Shown here piece by piece: positions 1 to 9,101 of a stretch of 64,000 bases of DNA. The DNA lies in contig NZ_CP037423.1 of NCBI RefSeq assembly GCF_007754155.1, positions 1,736,001-1,800,000 of the forward strand, written 5' to 3'. The translations under genes were made by a program, and so were the position numbers. The notes under the pieces are model-generated. The model was not told the DNA's origin and ran no database searches. It saw nothing but the letters and a program-made list of their open reading frames with translations. Numbering within the stretch: the first letter of the stretch is position 1; every line of letters begins with the position of its first letter. This DNA is from Stieleria neptunia. GTDB lineage: Bacteria; Planctomycetota; Planctomycetia; Pirellulales; Pirellulaceae.

Positions 1-59
1 TTTTGTACAGCTTAGGCGACCTCTAAGAGCGGGGGGGACGCGTTGCGATTGCGAATCCC

Positions 60-491
60 ATGAAGCTCACCACCCAGACCGACTATGCCTTGCGGACGTT
101 GATGTTCCTGGCAACACGCACGGAGCGAGCCAACGTGGCGGATGTTGCCACGTTATTCGGTATTTCGACGAATCACGTCGCCAAGGTCGTCAATCTGCTC
201 GCCCGGGCGGGCTATGTCCAAAGCACACGCGGCATCGGCGGCGGAATTGAATTGGCGCGTGCTCCGGAAGAAATATCGGTCGGTGATGTGATCGCGACCA
301 TGGAATCCGACACCCATCTGCTGTCATGCGTCGGCAGCGATGACTCCTGTGTGATCCACTCGTTCTGCAAACTCAAGGGGGTGTTGGCAGAGGCCGAGCG
401 TCTGCAGCAGGAGTATCTCCAAGGCATCACGCTCGCAGAGGTGATTCCGACGCGGCGACAACTCAATCGCGTCGAAGCGTCGATTGAATAA
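60..491 (+). CDS. Rrf2 family transcriptional regulator (NsrR/IscR-like)
   Basis: A 143-residue protein of normal Rrf2 length. Residues 1-65 form the winged helix (MKLTTQTDYALRTLMFLA start, recognition region around ISTNHVAKVVNLLARAGYV, then the glycine-rich wing RGIGGGIELA). Three cysteines near residues 91-105 (C-x6-C-x5-C, in SCVGSDDSCVIHSFC) fit the Fe-S cluster ligands used by NsrR and IscR members, so it probably senses nitric oxide, iron-sulfur status or redox stress. That sensing role is inferred from the family. The ATG at 60 gives the conserved N-terminus. It is convergent with the GyrI-like gene, and a perfect hairpin lies just after its stop. Its targets cannot be read from the window; the nearby haem protein and sulfite reductase are candidates only by proximity. 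Confidence 0.9.
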   Translation: MKLTTQTDYALRTLMFLATRTERANVADVATLFGISTNHVAKVVNLLARAGYVQSTRGIGGGIELARAPEEISVGDVIATMESDTHLLSCVGSDDSCVIHSFCKLKGVLAEAERLQQEYLQGITLAEVIPTRRQLNRVEASIE

Positions 492-547
492 GTGGCGTAA
501 GCTTCCAGTTTGCGTTGCCTGGATCGCAAGCTGGAAGCTTACGCCAC
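492..547. repeat. Palindromic intergenic repeat, family A
   Basis: Perfect 17-bp inverted arms (GTGGCGTAAGCTTCCAG at 492-508, complement at 531-547) fill the gap between two convergent genes. The same unit recurs at 8469-8498 and several times at 57797-57987. It could act as a bidirectional terminator hairpin, but there is no clear T-run. Confidence 0.85.
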
Positions 548-559
548 GTTATGGATCCG

Positions 560-994
560 TCATTGCACACCGATGTAGATGGCGACTTCATCCGGTTGGG
601 ATGGGTCATGGACTTCGAAGTCCGCGAGGTAGCTGCGCGGCAGGTCGCTCTGCCAGATTTGCTGCCACGATTCGATCAGCGTTTTCGGCATCGGGCCACG
701 AGCCTGGACGGCGGCATAGCGTCCGGCCGGCAACGAACGCAGTGCAAAACCCTCGGGAGCGCAATCGACGTCGATCACTTCGCATCCGAGGAAGAACGTG
801 TACGGCTGAGTGTGATCGCCCTGGTAGTCGAAGTAGGCCGCGATCAGTCGATCGTCGGCCCGCTCTGGGATCTCGTCGGCGATGCCGTCGGCCATGAATC
901 GCTGCCAAAGCGCCGCGATCTCATGCGGCGTCTCGTTGGAGGTCCGCGTTTGGATGCCGTACAACGTTCGGGAGGGGTGCGTTTCGGTGTTCAT
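560..994 (-). CDS. GyrI-like small-molecule-binding domain protein
   Basis: A 144-residue protein consisting of one effector-binding (GyrI/AraC_E_bind, SOUL-like) domain. The features are an N-terminal strand, a helix with WQRFMADGIADEIPER, the segment YTFFLGCEV, the PAGRYAAVQARG strand, then a helix (LIESWQQIWQSDLPRSY) and the terminal DFEVHDP...EVAIYIGVQ strand that is typical of the fold. There is no DNA-binding domain, so it is a stand-alone ligand-binding or esterase-like member. The ligand is unknown. It is codirectional with the haem protein upstream (48-bp gap), so the two may be cotranscribed. Confidence 0.8.
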   Translation of the reverse strand: MNTETHPSRTLYGIQTRTSNETPHEIAALWQRFMADGIADEIPERADDRLIAAYFDYQGDHTQPYTFFLGCEVIDVDCAPEGFALRSLPAGRYAAVQARGPMPKTLIESWQQIWQSDLPRSYLADFEVHDPSQPDEVAIYIGVQ

Positions 995-1042
995 CAGGGC
1001 TCAAGGCTACTCGTTTTGATGCGATTGAGAGGGCGAGGTCGG

Positions 1043-1624
1043 CTACTCGATCGGCACGGTGTAACTGATCGCCCCGATCGGCTCGCCCTCGGCGACATCT
1101 TCATAGTGTGCGTGACACATCACGCATTTTTGCATGACGACAGGTACCGGTGTCAAGGCGCGCAAGTAATGCTTGCCGTCCAGCGTGACGACCTCGTCGA
1201 CCCCCTTGGCCCCGGCCTTCAACTTCTTGATGCCCTGCTTTTCAAATTCATCCTTGGCGACATTGTCGGATTCATAGGGATCCCCCGTCGCGTCGATCAA
1301 CCGAATCGTGTTGTCGCTGGCATCAGAAATTTTCTTGAACAACAACACCGCTGCACTGCCGGCCGCAAAATCGTCATCGTCGTTGACGTACTTGTCGGTC
1401 ACCAAGACGATCGTTTGCTTAAAAATGTTGTCCAACGTTTGCACCGTCTTGCGCGATCGCTCGACCGCTTTTCTGCCTGGCTTCTTCGCAGCGTTGGCAG
1501 CGTCGGCCCGCGCGGTGGCAGCTGGTTCTTGTGCGTCAACCGGCCGGATCATCCAGGGGAATTCGCTGGCCAGCGAGAGGGCCAGCGTCGCGACAAAACA
1601 GGCAAGCAGGGGAAGGCGTTTCAT
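1043..1624 (-). CDS. Exported Tll0287-like (DUF3365) c-type haem protein
   Basis: About 193 residues. I start at the ATG at 1624 (MKRLPLLACFVATLALSLA) because this gives a clean Sec signal peptide; an upstream start would add six residues. The mature part has the Tll0287-like fold seen in sensor and redox proteins. Near the C-terminus the motif CVMCH binds haem c, followed by an acidic ending with the sequence GEPIGAISYTVPIE, which is typical of the family. It should be periplasmic and may sense or transfer electrons. It lies between the sulfite reductase and GyrI-like genes on the same strand. The exact partner is unknown. Confidence 0.82.
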   Translation of the reverse strand: MKRLPLLACFVATLALSLASEFPWMIRPVDAQEPAATARADAANAAKKPGRKAVERSRKTVQTLDNIFKQTIVLVTDKYVNDDDDFAAGSAAVLLFKKISDASDNTIRLIDATGDPYESDNVAKDEFEKQGIKKLKAGAKGVDEVVTLDGKHYLRALTPVPVVMQKCVMCHAHYEDVAEGEPIGAISYTVPIE

Positions 1625-1797
1625 GGGGATTTCCTGAATCAAGGGTGGGGAATGGACGAGGTGCTTAAATCTGCACGTCGGTGTGCATTATTGATTGGCG
1701 GAGCTGCCCTTGTCAATTCTTCAGTTCTCGCTTTCGCGATCCGCTTGCCGCACGTTGCCGGCACCATCGCCGCGTTGTGCCGATGAACCGGCGCCGG

Positions 1798-3576
1798 TCA
1801 GACCGCTTGTCCGACCTTCGCCAAGGCTTCCACCCCGATCCGATCGCAGAAGTCGCCGAAGGTCTCCTCGCCTTGACGATTCTCTTGAAAGTGGATGAAC
1901 ACGGGACGCAACGTCGCAACGATTTCTCCGCGTGGGACTTGGTCCTTGAACACCGCATTCATTCGCGTGCCGATCAGATTCCCGCCCAGGAAAACGGTGT
2001 ATCGCCCCTCGCCGGTCTTGCCATCGACACTGCGGCCGACCAGACCGATGTCGGCGTTGTAGGGCCGTGCGCAGCCGTTGGGGCAGCCGGTCATCCGGAT
2101 CGTGAACTGTGCGTCGGCCAAGCCCAGTTCGCGCAGTTCCGCCTCCACTTCGTCGATCACGCCGGGCAGTGCCCGCTCGCTCTCGGTCACCGCCAGACCG
2201 CACGTCGGAAGTGCGGGGCACGCGAACGCAAATCGCCGCGTGTTGCTGATTTGGTCGACGGTGACGACACCGTGATCGGCGAGCACCTTTTGGATCGTCG
2301 CCCGCTGATGCGATTCGATGTCGCACAACAAGATGTTTTGTTGTGCGGTCAGGCGGGCGTTGGTGACATGATCGGAGAACAAGATTCGCAGCGCCGTTTT
2401 CAACCGCAGCTCTCCCTCGTCTTTGACGCGACCATTTTCGATCGGCAGCCCCAGAAACCACTTTCCGTCGCCCTGTTCGTGCCAGCCCAGGTGGTCATCG
2501 TGACCGGTCACATCAGCCGGGTGCGGCTGTGGCAAGGGCCGTGGCACCGTGCCCTCGGCGACGCCGCAAATCGCCTCGGCTTGGGACAGGTAGTCCTCCA
2601 CCTTGGCTTTGAAGGCCAGCACACCCAAGTTGTGGATCAGGTACTTCATCCGCGCTTGGCTGCGGTCGGCGCGATTGCCGAAGTCACGTTGCACGAGAAT
2701 GATGGCGGTGATGACCGGCAGCAAATGTTCGGTTTGGATGAACGCGAGACGTTTCGCGAGCGCCGGAAAACACTGTTTTTTACTGGGCGTGGTCCCCATG
2801 CCGCCGCCGGCCAGGACGTTGAATCCGATCAACGTTTCGCCCTCGGTCACGCCCAACAATCCGATGTCGTTGTCGTAAGCGTCGATGCAATTGTCGTCGC
2901 ATAAGGCGAGACCGATTTTAAACTTGCGCGGCAGGTAGGCTTTGCCGTAAATCGGATCGGGTTCGGGCTCACTCGGCGGCCCGGCGACCTGCTCACGCGC
3001 GCCCGTCTCCGGATCTTTGATCCAGATCTGGTGATAGGCTTTGGTTGTCGGCCGAACATGCACCGCGATCTCGTCGGCCAGCCGTTGCAGTTGATCGCGC
3101 AAACCGTTGTGCCGCAACGGAGCGGGGCAGCAGCAGACGTTCCGCGTCACATCGCCGCACGCCGATTGAGTGGAGAGCTTGATTGCATTGATGCGATGGA
3201 TCACGTCCCACAGGTTGCCCTTGACCACACCGTGCAATTGAATGCTCTGCCGCGTCGTGATCCGGATCGTGCCGTTGCCCAACTCGTCGGCGATGTCGAG
3301 TTCACCGAGGAACTGTGCCGCCGTCATCTTTCCGCCGGGAATGCGATTGCGGACCATGAACGAATACGCCTTGCCGAGCCCTTCTTTGCGGCGCAGCTTG
3401 CGGAGGTCGCGGTCGTCTTGTTGGTAGGTGCCGTGAAATTTCAGTAATTTTGTCGTTGCGTCGGCGACATGCTCGGTCGTCGCGTCGGCCAGTTCTTCGG
3501 TGATAGTGCCGCGCAGCCCGACGCTGGCTTCTTTGATCAATTCGACCTTCGACTTTTTCGACTGCTCATCGGTCAT
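1798..3576 (-). CDS. Assimilatory sulfite reductase haemoprotein (CysI/NirA family)
   Basis: A 592-residue sirohaem/4Fe-4S reductase. It contains two ferredoxin-like repeats (IRITTRQSIQLHGV in the first half; WFLGLPIENGRVKDEG in the second) and the cluster ligands in CPALPTCGLA and TGCPNGCARPY (C-x5-C ... C-x3-C). Length and motif spacing match the sulfite reductase beta subunit better than nitrite reductase, so the likely reaction is six-electron reduction of sulfite to sulfide. No flavoprotein subunit (CysJ) is present in the window, so the electron donor may be ferredoxin or an unlinked reductase. It is divergent from metH across 155 bp, which fits joint control of sulfur assimilation. Nitrite reductase remains an alternative. 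Confidence 0.88.
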   Translation of the reverse strand: MTDEQSKKSKVELIKEASVGLRGTITEELADATTEHVADATTKLLKFHGTYQQDDRDLRKLRRKEGLGKAYSFMVRNRIPGGKMTAAQFLGELDIADELGNGTIRITTRQSIQLHGVVKGNLWDVIHRINAIKLSTQSACGDVTRNVCCCPAPLRHNGLRDQLQRLADEIAVHVRPTTKAYHQIWIKDPETGAREQVAGPPSEPEPDPIYGKAYLPRKFKIGLALCDDNCIDAYDNDIGLLGVTEGETLIGFNVLAGGGMGTTPSKKQCFPALAKRLAFIQTEHLLPVITAIILVQRDFGNRADRSQARMKYLIHNLGVLAFKAKVEDYLSQAEAICGVAEGTVPRPLPQPHPADVTGHDDHLGWHEQGDGKWFLGLPIENGRVKDEGELRLKTALRILFSDHVTNARLTAQQNILLCDIESHQRATIQKVLADHGVVTVDQISNTRRFAFACPALPTCGLAVTESERALPGVIDEVEAELRELGLADAQFTIRMTGCPNGCARPYNADIGLVGRSVDGKTGEGRYTVFLGGNLIGTRMNAVFKDQVPRGEIVATLRPVFIHFQENRQGEETFGDFCDRIGVEALAKVGQAV

Positions 3577-3731
3577 GGATGTCTTCTCAGCACGCGGGTT
3601 AACGCAAAGCGTCTAAACATGTATCTTGGGTGCATGTTTGTAGGACTCGGTCGCGCCCGTGTCAACCTCGAGCTGTACACCCTGCCGTCACGGTGTGCGC
3701 CCACACGTTTTCCCCCGTTTGAAGGATCACG
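3577..3731. promoter_or_regulatory. Shared divergent promoter region, sulfite reductase / metH
   Basis: 155 bp separates two divergent genes of sulfur and methionine metabolism. It must contain both promoters. It holds an imperfect dyad around 3616-3640 (ACATGTATCTTGGGTGCATGT). I found no SAM or cobalamin riboswitch core. Confidence 0.5.
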
Positions 3732-6700
3732 ATGATTCAAGCCGAACCACACGACACATCCATCCTCGGCGCACTGGTCCGCGAGCGAATCCTGCTGCTT
3801 GATGGTGCGATGGGGACGATGATTCAGCGTCTGGGGTTGGACGAGGCGGCCGTGCGGGGCGACCGTTTTGCCGATCACCACAAGGACCTGAAAAATTTTT
3901 CTGACATCCTCTGTCTGACGCATCCCGAAAAGATCACGGACATCCATCGGGCCTACTTCCAGGCCGGCAGTGACATCGTGGAAACAAACTCGTTCGGCGC
4001 GTCCCCGGTTGGGATGGTCGAATTTGACTTGCCGCTTGACCTGGTCGATGAGATCAACCGTGCGGCGGTGGCGTGTGCGCGCACCGCGGCCCAGGAGTGG
4101 ACCGAACGAACGCCCGACAAACCGCGTTTCGTGGCCGGTTCGATCGGTCCGACGACCAAGCAGCTGGCGATCAGCACCGAAGACGATCCGGCGTATCGCG
4201 GCACGACGTTCCAGGCGATGGTGGACAGCTACCGGGCTCAAGTCGAATCGCTGGTCGCCGCCGGGGTCGACGTGCTGTTGCCCGAAACCGCGATCGACAC
4301 GTTGAATTTAAAAGCATGTTTGTTTGCGATCGCCGACTTCTTCAACGCCGGTGGTCGGCGGGTTCCGGTGATGGCCAGCGGCACGTTCGGCGATGGCGGC
4401 CGGACCTTTGTCAGCGCACAAAGTGTCGAAGCGTTTTGGACGGCCATCAATCACTTTCCGTTGCTTTCGGTCGGCATGAATTGCGCGCTCGGTCCCGACG
4501 TGATGCGGTCGCACATCGAAGAACTTGCCAAGGTCGCCGAGATTCCCGCCTCCTGTCATCCCAATGCCGGATTGCCCAACGAGATGGGCGAATTCGACCT
4601 TGGACCCAAGGCGATGGCGGACAAGGTCGGTGAGTACGCCGACAACGGCTGGGTGAACATCTTGGGCGGTTGCTGCGGCACGACGCCCGACCATATTCGG
4701 GCGATGGCCGATCGCGTGAAAGGATGCCGGCCCAAACAAGACACGCCTGGCCCCGTTTACACGCGACTGTCCGGGCAGATGCCGTTGGTGATGCGTCCGG
4801 AAGTCCCCTTCACCATGGTCGGTGAACGCACCAACGTGATGGGCAGCAAAAAGTTCGCCCGCCTGATCCGAGATGAAAAATACGAAGAGGCGGTCGAAAT
4901 CGCGCGGGAACAAGTTGAAAACGGTGCCACCATCATCGACGTCAATTTTGACGAAGGCATGCTCGATGGCGTTGAGGCGATGACTCGGTTTCTGCGTCTG
5001 ATGGCCGGTGATCACGTCGCCGCATCGGTTCCGGTGATGATCGACAGCAGCAAATGGGAAGTGATCGAGGCGGGGCTTCGCAACGTCCAAGGCAAAGCGA
5101 TCGTCAATTCGATCTCATTAAAAGACGGCGAAACCGAGTTTCTGCGACGGGCAGCCTTGGTCCGTCAATACGGTGCCGCCGCCGTGGTGATGGCCTTTGA
5201 CGAACAAGGCCAGGCCGCCGACGAAGAAAGCAAGGTCCGCATCTGTAAACGGGCCTATGATCTGCTGACCGAGCGACTGCACTTCCCCACCGAAGACATC
5301 ATCTTTGATCCCAACATTTTGACGATCGCAACGGGGATGGACGAGCACAACAACTATGCCGTCGATTTCATCAACGCCGTGCGACGAATCAAACAAGTCT
5401 GTCCCGGTGCGAAAACCAGCGGCGGCGTCAGCAACATCAGCTTCAGCTTTCGCGGCAACGATCCGGTCCGCGAAGCCATTCACAGCGCGTTCTTGTACCA
5501 CGCCGTCGACGCCGGGCTGGACATGGGAATCGTCAACGCCGGCCAGTTGGATATCTACGAGCAAATTCCCCAAGACCTGCTCCAGCGCGTCGAAGATGTG
5601 CTACTCAATCGTCGCCCCGACGCGACCGAACGGATGCTGGAATTCGCCGAAACGGTCAAGGGCGATGGCAAGAAAAAGTCGGGGGAAGACCTGGCTTGGC
5701 GTGACGCGCCGGTGGCCGAGCGAATGACGCACGCACTGGTCAAGGGAATCGACAAGTACATCGTCCAGGACACCGAAGACGCTCGCCAACATTTCGATCG
5801 CTGCATCCAAGTGATCGAAGGGCCGTTGATGGACGGGATGAAAGTCGTCGGTGATCTGTTCGGCGCCGGCAAGATGTTTTTGCCCCAAGTCGTCAAGTCG
5901 GCCCGCGTGATGAAGAAAGCCGTCGCCTACCTGGAACCCTTCATGGAGGAAGAAAAACGACTGGCGGGAACGCTGCACGAAGCGGCCCGCGGCAAGTTTC
6001 TGATCGCGACGGTCAAGGGTGACGTGCATGACATCGGCAAAAATATCGTGGGCGTGGTGCTACAGTGCAACAGCTATGAAGTCATCGACTTGGGTGTGAT
6101 GGTGTCCTCCGAAACGATTCTGCAAGAAGCGGCCAAGCAAAACGTCGACATGATCGGGCTGAGCGGGCTGATCACGCCGTCGCTGGACGAAATGACACAC
6201 GTCGCTCGCGAAATGAAACGGACCGGGATGACGATGCCGCTGTTGATCGGCGGCGCGACGACCAGTGCCAAGCACACCGCCGTTAAAATCGCCCCCGCCT
6301 ATGACGGTCCCGTCTTGCACGTGCTCGACGCCAGTCGCAGCGTGAACGTCGTCGAGCGTTTGCTCAGCGACGGCCGCGATGCATTCGTCGCCGAGAATGT
6401 CTCGTCGCAAAAAAAACTGGCCGAGAGTTTTCGTGATCGCAAGCAGAAACTCGTGCCCTATGCCGAAGCCCTTGAAAAGCGATTCGTCACCGATTGGAAT
6501 TCCGTCCCGATCGACACGCCGTCGTTCACCGGCACCCGCGTCTTGCGAGACATTCCCCTGGAACAGATTCGGCCCTACATCGACTGGTCGCCGTTTTTCA
6601 GCACGTGGGAATTGAAAGGCAAGTTCCCAAAAATTTTGAATGACCAAGTCGTCGGCGGGCAAGCGAAAGAGCTGTACGAGGACGCCAATCAATTGATTGA

Positions 6701-7421
6701 CGAGATCATCGCCAACAAGTCACTGACCGCCAACGCCGTCTACGGATTTTGGCCCGCCGCCAGTGAAGGTGATGACGTGATCCTGTTTACCGATTCGACT
6801 CGGAATCACGAATTGACGCGGCTGCACTTCCTGCGGCAACAATGGGAACGCAAGGGACAAAAGGACTTTCGCTCGCTGGCCGACTACGTCGCGCCGCGGG
6901 AATCCGGCCGCCAGGATTTCCTGGGCGGCTTCGCCGTCACCGCCGGCATCGGGGCGATGGAATTGGCGCTGAAATACAAGGCCGAACTCGATGATTACAA
7001 AGCCATCATGGTGCAAGCGGTTGCCGATCGATTCGCCGAAGCGCTGGCGGAAATGCTGCACGAGCGCGCCCGCGACGACTGGGGGTTCGGCCAATCCGAA
7101 GGCCTGTCCCGGGAAGACCTGATCGCAGAGAAGTATCGCGGCATCCGCCCGGCCGCCGGTTATCCCGCCTGTCCCGATCACACCGAAAAACGGACGCTGT
7201 TCGACCTGCTAGACGCCGAGAAGCAGACCGGGATCGAGTTGACCAGCAGTTTCGCGATGACGCCCGGCGCCAGCGTCAGCGGTCTGTATTTCGGTCATCC
7301 CCAGGCACGTTACTTCACGGTCGAGCGGATGACCCGAGACCAGATCGAAGCCTACGCCAATCGCAAGGGCAAACCGATCGAAGAGATCCAGCGCTGGCTG
7401 GGGCCAAATTTGGCGTATTGA
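3732..7421 (+). CDS. metH: Cobalamin-dependent methionine synthase
   Basis: A 1229-residue protein with all four MetH modules in order: homocysteine-binding barrel (about 1-330, with [16 protein letters not shown] and the zinc ligands in MNCALG and [10 protein letters not shown]), pterin (methyl-folate) barrel (about 355-620, [16 protein letters not shown]), cobalamin cap and Rossmann domains (about 660-890, with [14 protein letters not shown], whose histidine is the lower axial ligand of B12), and the AdoMet reactivation domain (about 910-1229, ending with [12 protein letters not shown] and [15 protein letters not shown]). It transfers a methyl group from methyl-tetrahydrofolate to homocysteine. 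Full length and intact. It is divergent from the sulfite reductase gene, suggesting coordinated sulfur-to-methionine flow. Confidence 0.98.
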   Translation: MIQAEPHDTSILGALVRERILLLDGAMGTMIQRLGLDEAAVRGDRFADHHKDLKNFSDILCLTHPEKITDIHRAYFQAGSDIVETNSFGASPVGMVEFDLPLDLVDEINRAAVACARTAAQEWTERTPDKPRFVAGSIGPTTKQLAISTEDDPAYRGTTFQAMVDSYRAQVESLVAAGVDVLLPETAIDTLNLKACLFAIADFFNAGGRRVPVMASGTFGDGGRTFVSAQSVEAFWTAINHFPLLSVGMNCALGPDVMRSHIEELAKVAEIPASCHPNAGLPNEMGEFDLGPKAMADKVGEYADNGWVNILGGCCGTTPDHIRAMADRVKGCRPKQDTPGPVYTRLSGQMPLVMRPEVPFTMVGERTNVMGSKKFARLIRDEKYEEAVEIAREQVENGATIIDVNFDEGMLDGVEAMTRFLRLMAGDHVAASVPVMIDSSKWEVIEAGLRNVQGKAIVNSISLKDGETEFLRRAALVRQYGAAAVVMAFDEQGQAADEESKVRICKRAYDLLTERLHFPTEDIIFDPNILTIATGMDEHNNYAVDFINAVRRIKQVCPGAKTSGGVSNISFSFRGNDPVREAIHSAFLYHAVDAGLDMGIVNAGQLDIYEQIPQDLLQRVEDVLLNRRPDATERMLEFAETVKGDGKKKSGEDLAWRDAPVAERMTHALVKGIDKYIVQDTEDARQHFDRCIQVIEGPLMDGMKVVGDLFGAGKMFLPQVVKSARVMKKAVAYLEPFMEEEKRLAGTLHEAARGKFLIATVKGDVHDIGKNIVGVVLQCNSYEVIDLGVMVSSETILQEAAKQNVDMIGLSGLITPSLDEMTHVAREMKRTGMTMPLLIGGATTSAKHTAVKIAPAYDGPVLHVLDASRSVNVVERLLSDGRDAFVAENVSSQKKLAESFRDRKQKLVPYAEALEKRFVTDWNSVPIDTPSFTGTRVLRDIPLEQIRPYIDWSPFFSTWELKGKFPKILNDQVVGGQAKELYEDANQLIDEIIANKSLTANAVYGFWPAASEGDDVILFTDSTRNHELTRLHFLRQQWERKGQKDFRSLADYVAPRESGRQDFLGGFAVTAGIGAMELALKYKAELDDYKAIMVQAVADRFAEALAEMLHERARDDWGFGQSEGLSREDLIAEKYRGIRPAAGYPACPDHTEKRTLFDLLDAEKQTGIELTSSFAMTPGASVSGLYFGHPQARYFTVERMTRDQIEAYANRKGKPIEEIQRWLGPNLAY

Positions 7422-8023
7422 GGACGGAGGTCTTTCACGCCCACTAACGCCAATCCGGCGGCGCCGTCTCGTCGCATTTCTTGCATTCCAGCGGGTACCC
7501 AGCCCCTTTTCCGCGGCACCCTCCTCTGCGTCAACGCCGGTTGACGCGGAACCGCCGGTTGACGCGGCGACCGACTCGATGACGTCAACTCTCCCGCCTG
7601 GAACGTGGATTTCCACAGCGAAAACGTGTTCCGTCTGCTGATCCGAGTGATTGGCATGCTGATTGCTTCATCAAACTTCCTACGCCATGGAGGTGCCCCG
7701 TCTTTTCCTCATTGCCGTAGACACAATCATGTTAATGCGCAACCCACAGCATCGGGTCCGTCAACAGCAAGACGGTTCTGCCGAACACAGCGAACCTGCC
7801 GCCATCGACACCTCTCATCAAATGCTATTCGGGCAACTCACCTTAATCGCGGTGTTCTCCGCGGCGCTCCTGTTGCGTGCACTGGCTTAGTACCAACCGG
7901 AGCGAGATGGGATGGCGACGTGCTCGCCATAACAAACGTTGACCGCTATCTCGGTCGGTTTGTCGAATCGAAACCTGCGGCTTACCTAGGCTCCTCGCGA
8001 TCGTCCCCTCACCACCTAGCCCC
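7422..8023. other. 602-bp spacer after metH with one doubtful small ORF
   Basis: No gene with clear family features. It includes GC-rich direct repeats of the phrase GGTTGACGCGG near 7539-7568. The only candidate CDS is the small ORF at 7729-7890, listed separately. A longer ORF at 7605-8027 has no recognisable domain and biased, low-quality sequence. Confidence 0.5.
7729..7890 (+). CDS. Possible small membrane peptide (hypothetical)
   Basis: A 53-residue reading frame from ATG 7729 (MLMRNPQHRV). The first half is charged and polar, and the last 20 residues (LFGQLTLIAVFSAALLLRAL) form one plausible membrane helix. No family is recognised and no strong ribosome-binding site precedes it. It could equally be chance. 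Confidence 0.25.
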   Translation: MLMRNPQHRVRQQQDGSAEHSEPAAIDTSHQMLFGQLTLIAVFSAALLLRALA

Positions 8024-8443
8024 ATGACTTCTCAAATCGTTGCCGTCACCCGCGTCGATCTTCAGCGACTTCAGACGCTACTGCAGAGTGAGTTTGCCGT
8101 CGCGTTGGGTGGCGGCCGCTCGCACCTGACGGAGCTGGACAACGCCCTCTCACGGGCTTCGGTAGTCGAGTCGGAGGAAATGGTGCCGGACGTGGTGACG
8201 ATGAACTCGACGGTCGAGCTGTTGGACTTGGATCGAAACGACGCGGAAACCTACACGTTGGTGTATCCGGACGAGGCATGCATTGCCGAAGGGAAGCTGT
8301 CGATCCTGTCGCCGCTGGGCGCAGCGGTGTTTGGACGCCGCGTCGGCCAGAGCGTGAGCCTGCATTTGCTTCATTGCAAAACAAACAAGCGAGTCACCCG
8401 AATCTACTTTCAACCCGAACGCGCCGGAGCGTTCCAGTTGTAA
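8024..8443 (+). CDS. rnk: Rnk-like nucleoside diphosphate kinase regulator (GreA/GreB C-terminal fold)
   Basis: A 139-residue protein with an N-terminal helical region (LQRLQTLLQSEFA) and a C-terminal FKBP-like GreA/GreB domain (MNSTVELLDLD, TYTLVYPDEA, KLSILSPLGAAVFGRRVGQSV). This architecture and length match Rnk, which binds RNA polymerase near the secondary channel without the cleavage coiled coil of GreA. It may modulate transcription or nucleotide pools. It is monocistronic and convergent with the SMR exporter; a family A repeat separates them. Confidence 0.85.
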   Translation: MTSQIVAVTRVDLQRLQTLLQSEFAVALGGGRSHLTELDNALSRASVVESEEMVPDVVTMNSTVELLDLDRNDAETYTLVYPDEACIAEGKLSILSPLGAAVFGRRVGQSVSLHLLHCKTNKRVTRIYFQPERAGAFQL

Positions 8444-8468
8444 ACTCGAATTCAGCGGTCAAAAACAA

Positions 8469-8498
8469 GTGGCGTAAGCTTCCAGCTTGCGATCCCAG
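8469..8498. repeat. Single family A repeat unit
   Basis: GTGGCGTAAGCTTCCAGCTTGC followed by GATCCCAG. It matches the arm of the palindrome at 492-547 and the units at 57797-57987. It lies between convergent genes. CTTCCAG/CTTGC gives a small internal hairpin (AAGCTTCCAGCTT). Confidence 0.8.
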
Positions 8499-8520
8499 TC
8501 AGCCAGCGTGCGATGGGGCA

Positions 8521-8832
8521 TCAGGCAAGTTTCAGACCCACGATGCCCGCGACGATCAACGCGATGCAGGCGATCCGCATCGCGGAGACGGGTTCGGCGA
8601 ACAACAGAATCCCCAACGTGGCCGTCCCGACCGCGCCGATGCCGGTCCAAATCGCATAGCCGGTCCCGATCGGAATCTCTTTCACAGCCAGTGCCAAGCA
8701 ATAGAAACTGGCGATCATCGTCACCAGGGTCAACACGCTCGGCCAGAACCGTGACCAGCCGTCGGTGTATTTCAAGCCGATCGCCCAGCCGATTTCCAAA
8801 CAGCCGGCGATCAGTAAATAAATCCATGCCAT
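8521..8832 (-). CDS. gdx: SMR family transporter, Gdx/SugE type (guanidinium exporter)
   Basis: A 103-residue, four-helix membrane protein. Start MAWIYLLIAGCLEIGWAIGL carries the essential glutamate of helix 1 (Glu in CLEIGWA); the segments GTGYAIWTGIGAVGTA and MRIACIALIVAGIVGLKLA fit the SugE/Gdx branch, which exports guanidinium by proton antiport, rather than EmrE. I prefer the ATG at 8832 over a TTG nine bases upstream. No guanidine riboswitch motif was recognised in the upstream 260 bp. It is an isolated minus-strand gene. Confidence 0.88.
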   Translation of the reverse strand: MAWIYLLIAGCLEIGWAIGLKYTDGWSRFWPSVLTLVTMIASFYCLALAVKEIPIGTGYAIWTGIGAVGTATLGILLFAEPVSAMRIACIALIVAGIVGLKLA

Positions 8833-9101
8833 AGGCGACAATCATTGACGGAGGGGCGGTTTCATCTGGGGGTGTTCCAAGGCAATCGGTGATCCTTGGT
8901 CAACGCGCAGTCGGGATCAATCCAAAACGTTAGCGGTTTTGGGGGCGTCGTGCCAGGGAGCGTCGTGCCGCTTCTGCCCTCCGCATCCTGCGCGTCGATT
9001 GACGCCACCGGTCGGTGAAAAACGGGCCACGCAATATCCACCCGACCATGCCAAAGAAACCACTTCCGATCAAGCCTCTTCCACTTGTTGTTCCGACGAT
9101 C

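Noticed and set aside
515..1786. 423-codon plus-strand ORF over the GyrI-like and haem-protein genes
   Set aside because: It is antisense to two genes with clear domains and itself has no domain; long antisense frames are common in GC-rich DNA.
3577..3731. SAM or cobalamin riboswitch before metH
   Set aside because: No conserved core motif of these riboswitches could be found, and the spacer is short.
7605..8027. 140-codon ORF before rnk
   Set aside because: Overlaps the rnk start, no domain, odd composition.
8833..9101. Guanidine riboswitch before the Gdx exporter
   Set aside because: No tandem ACGR-loop hairpins or guanidine-I core seen.
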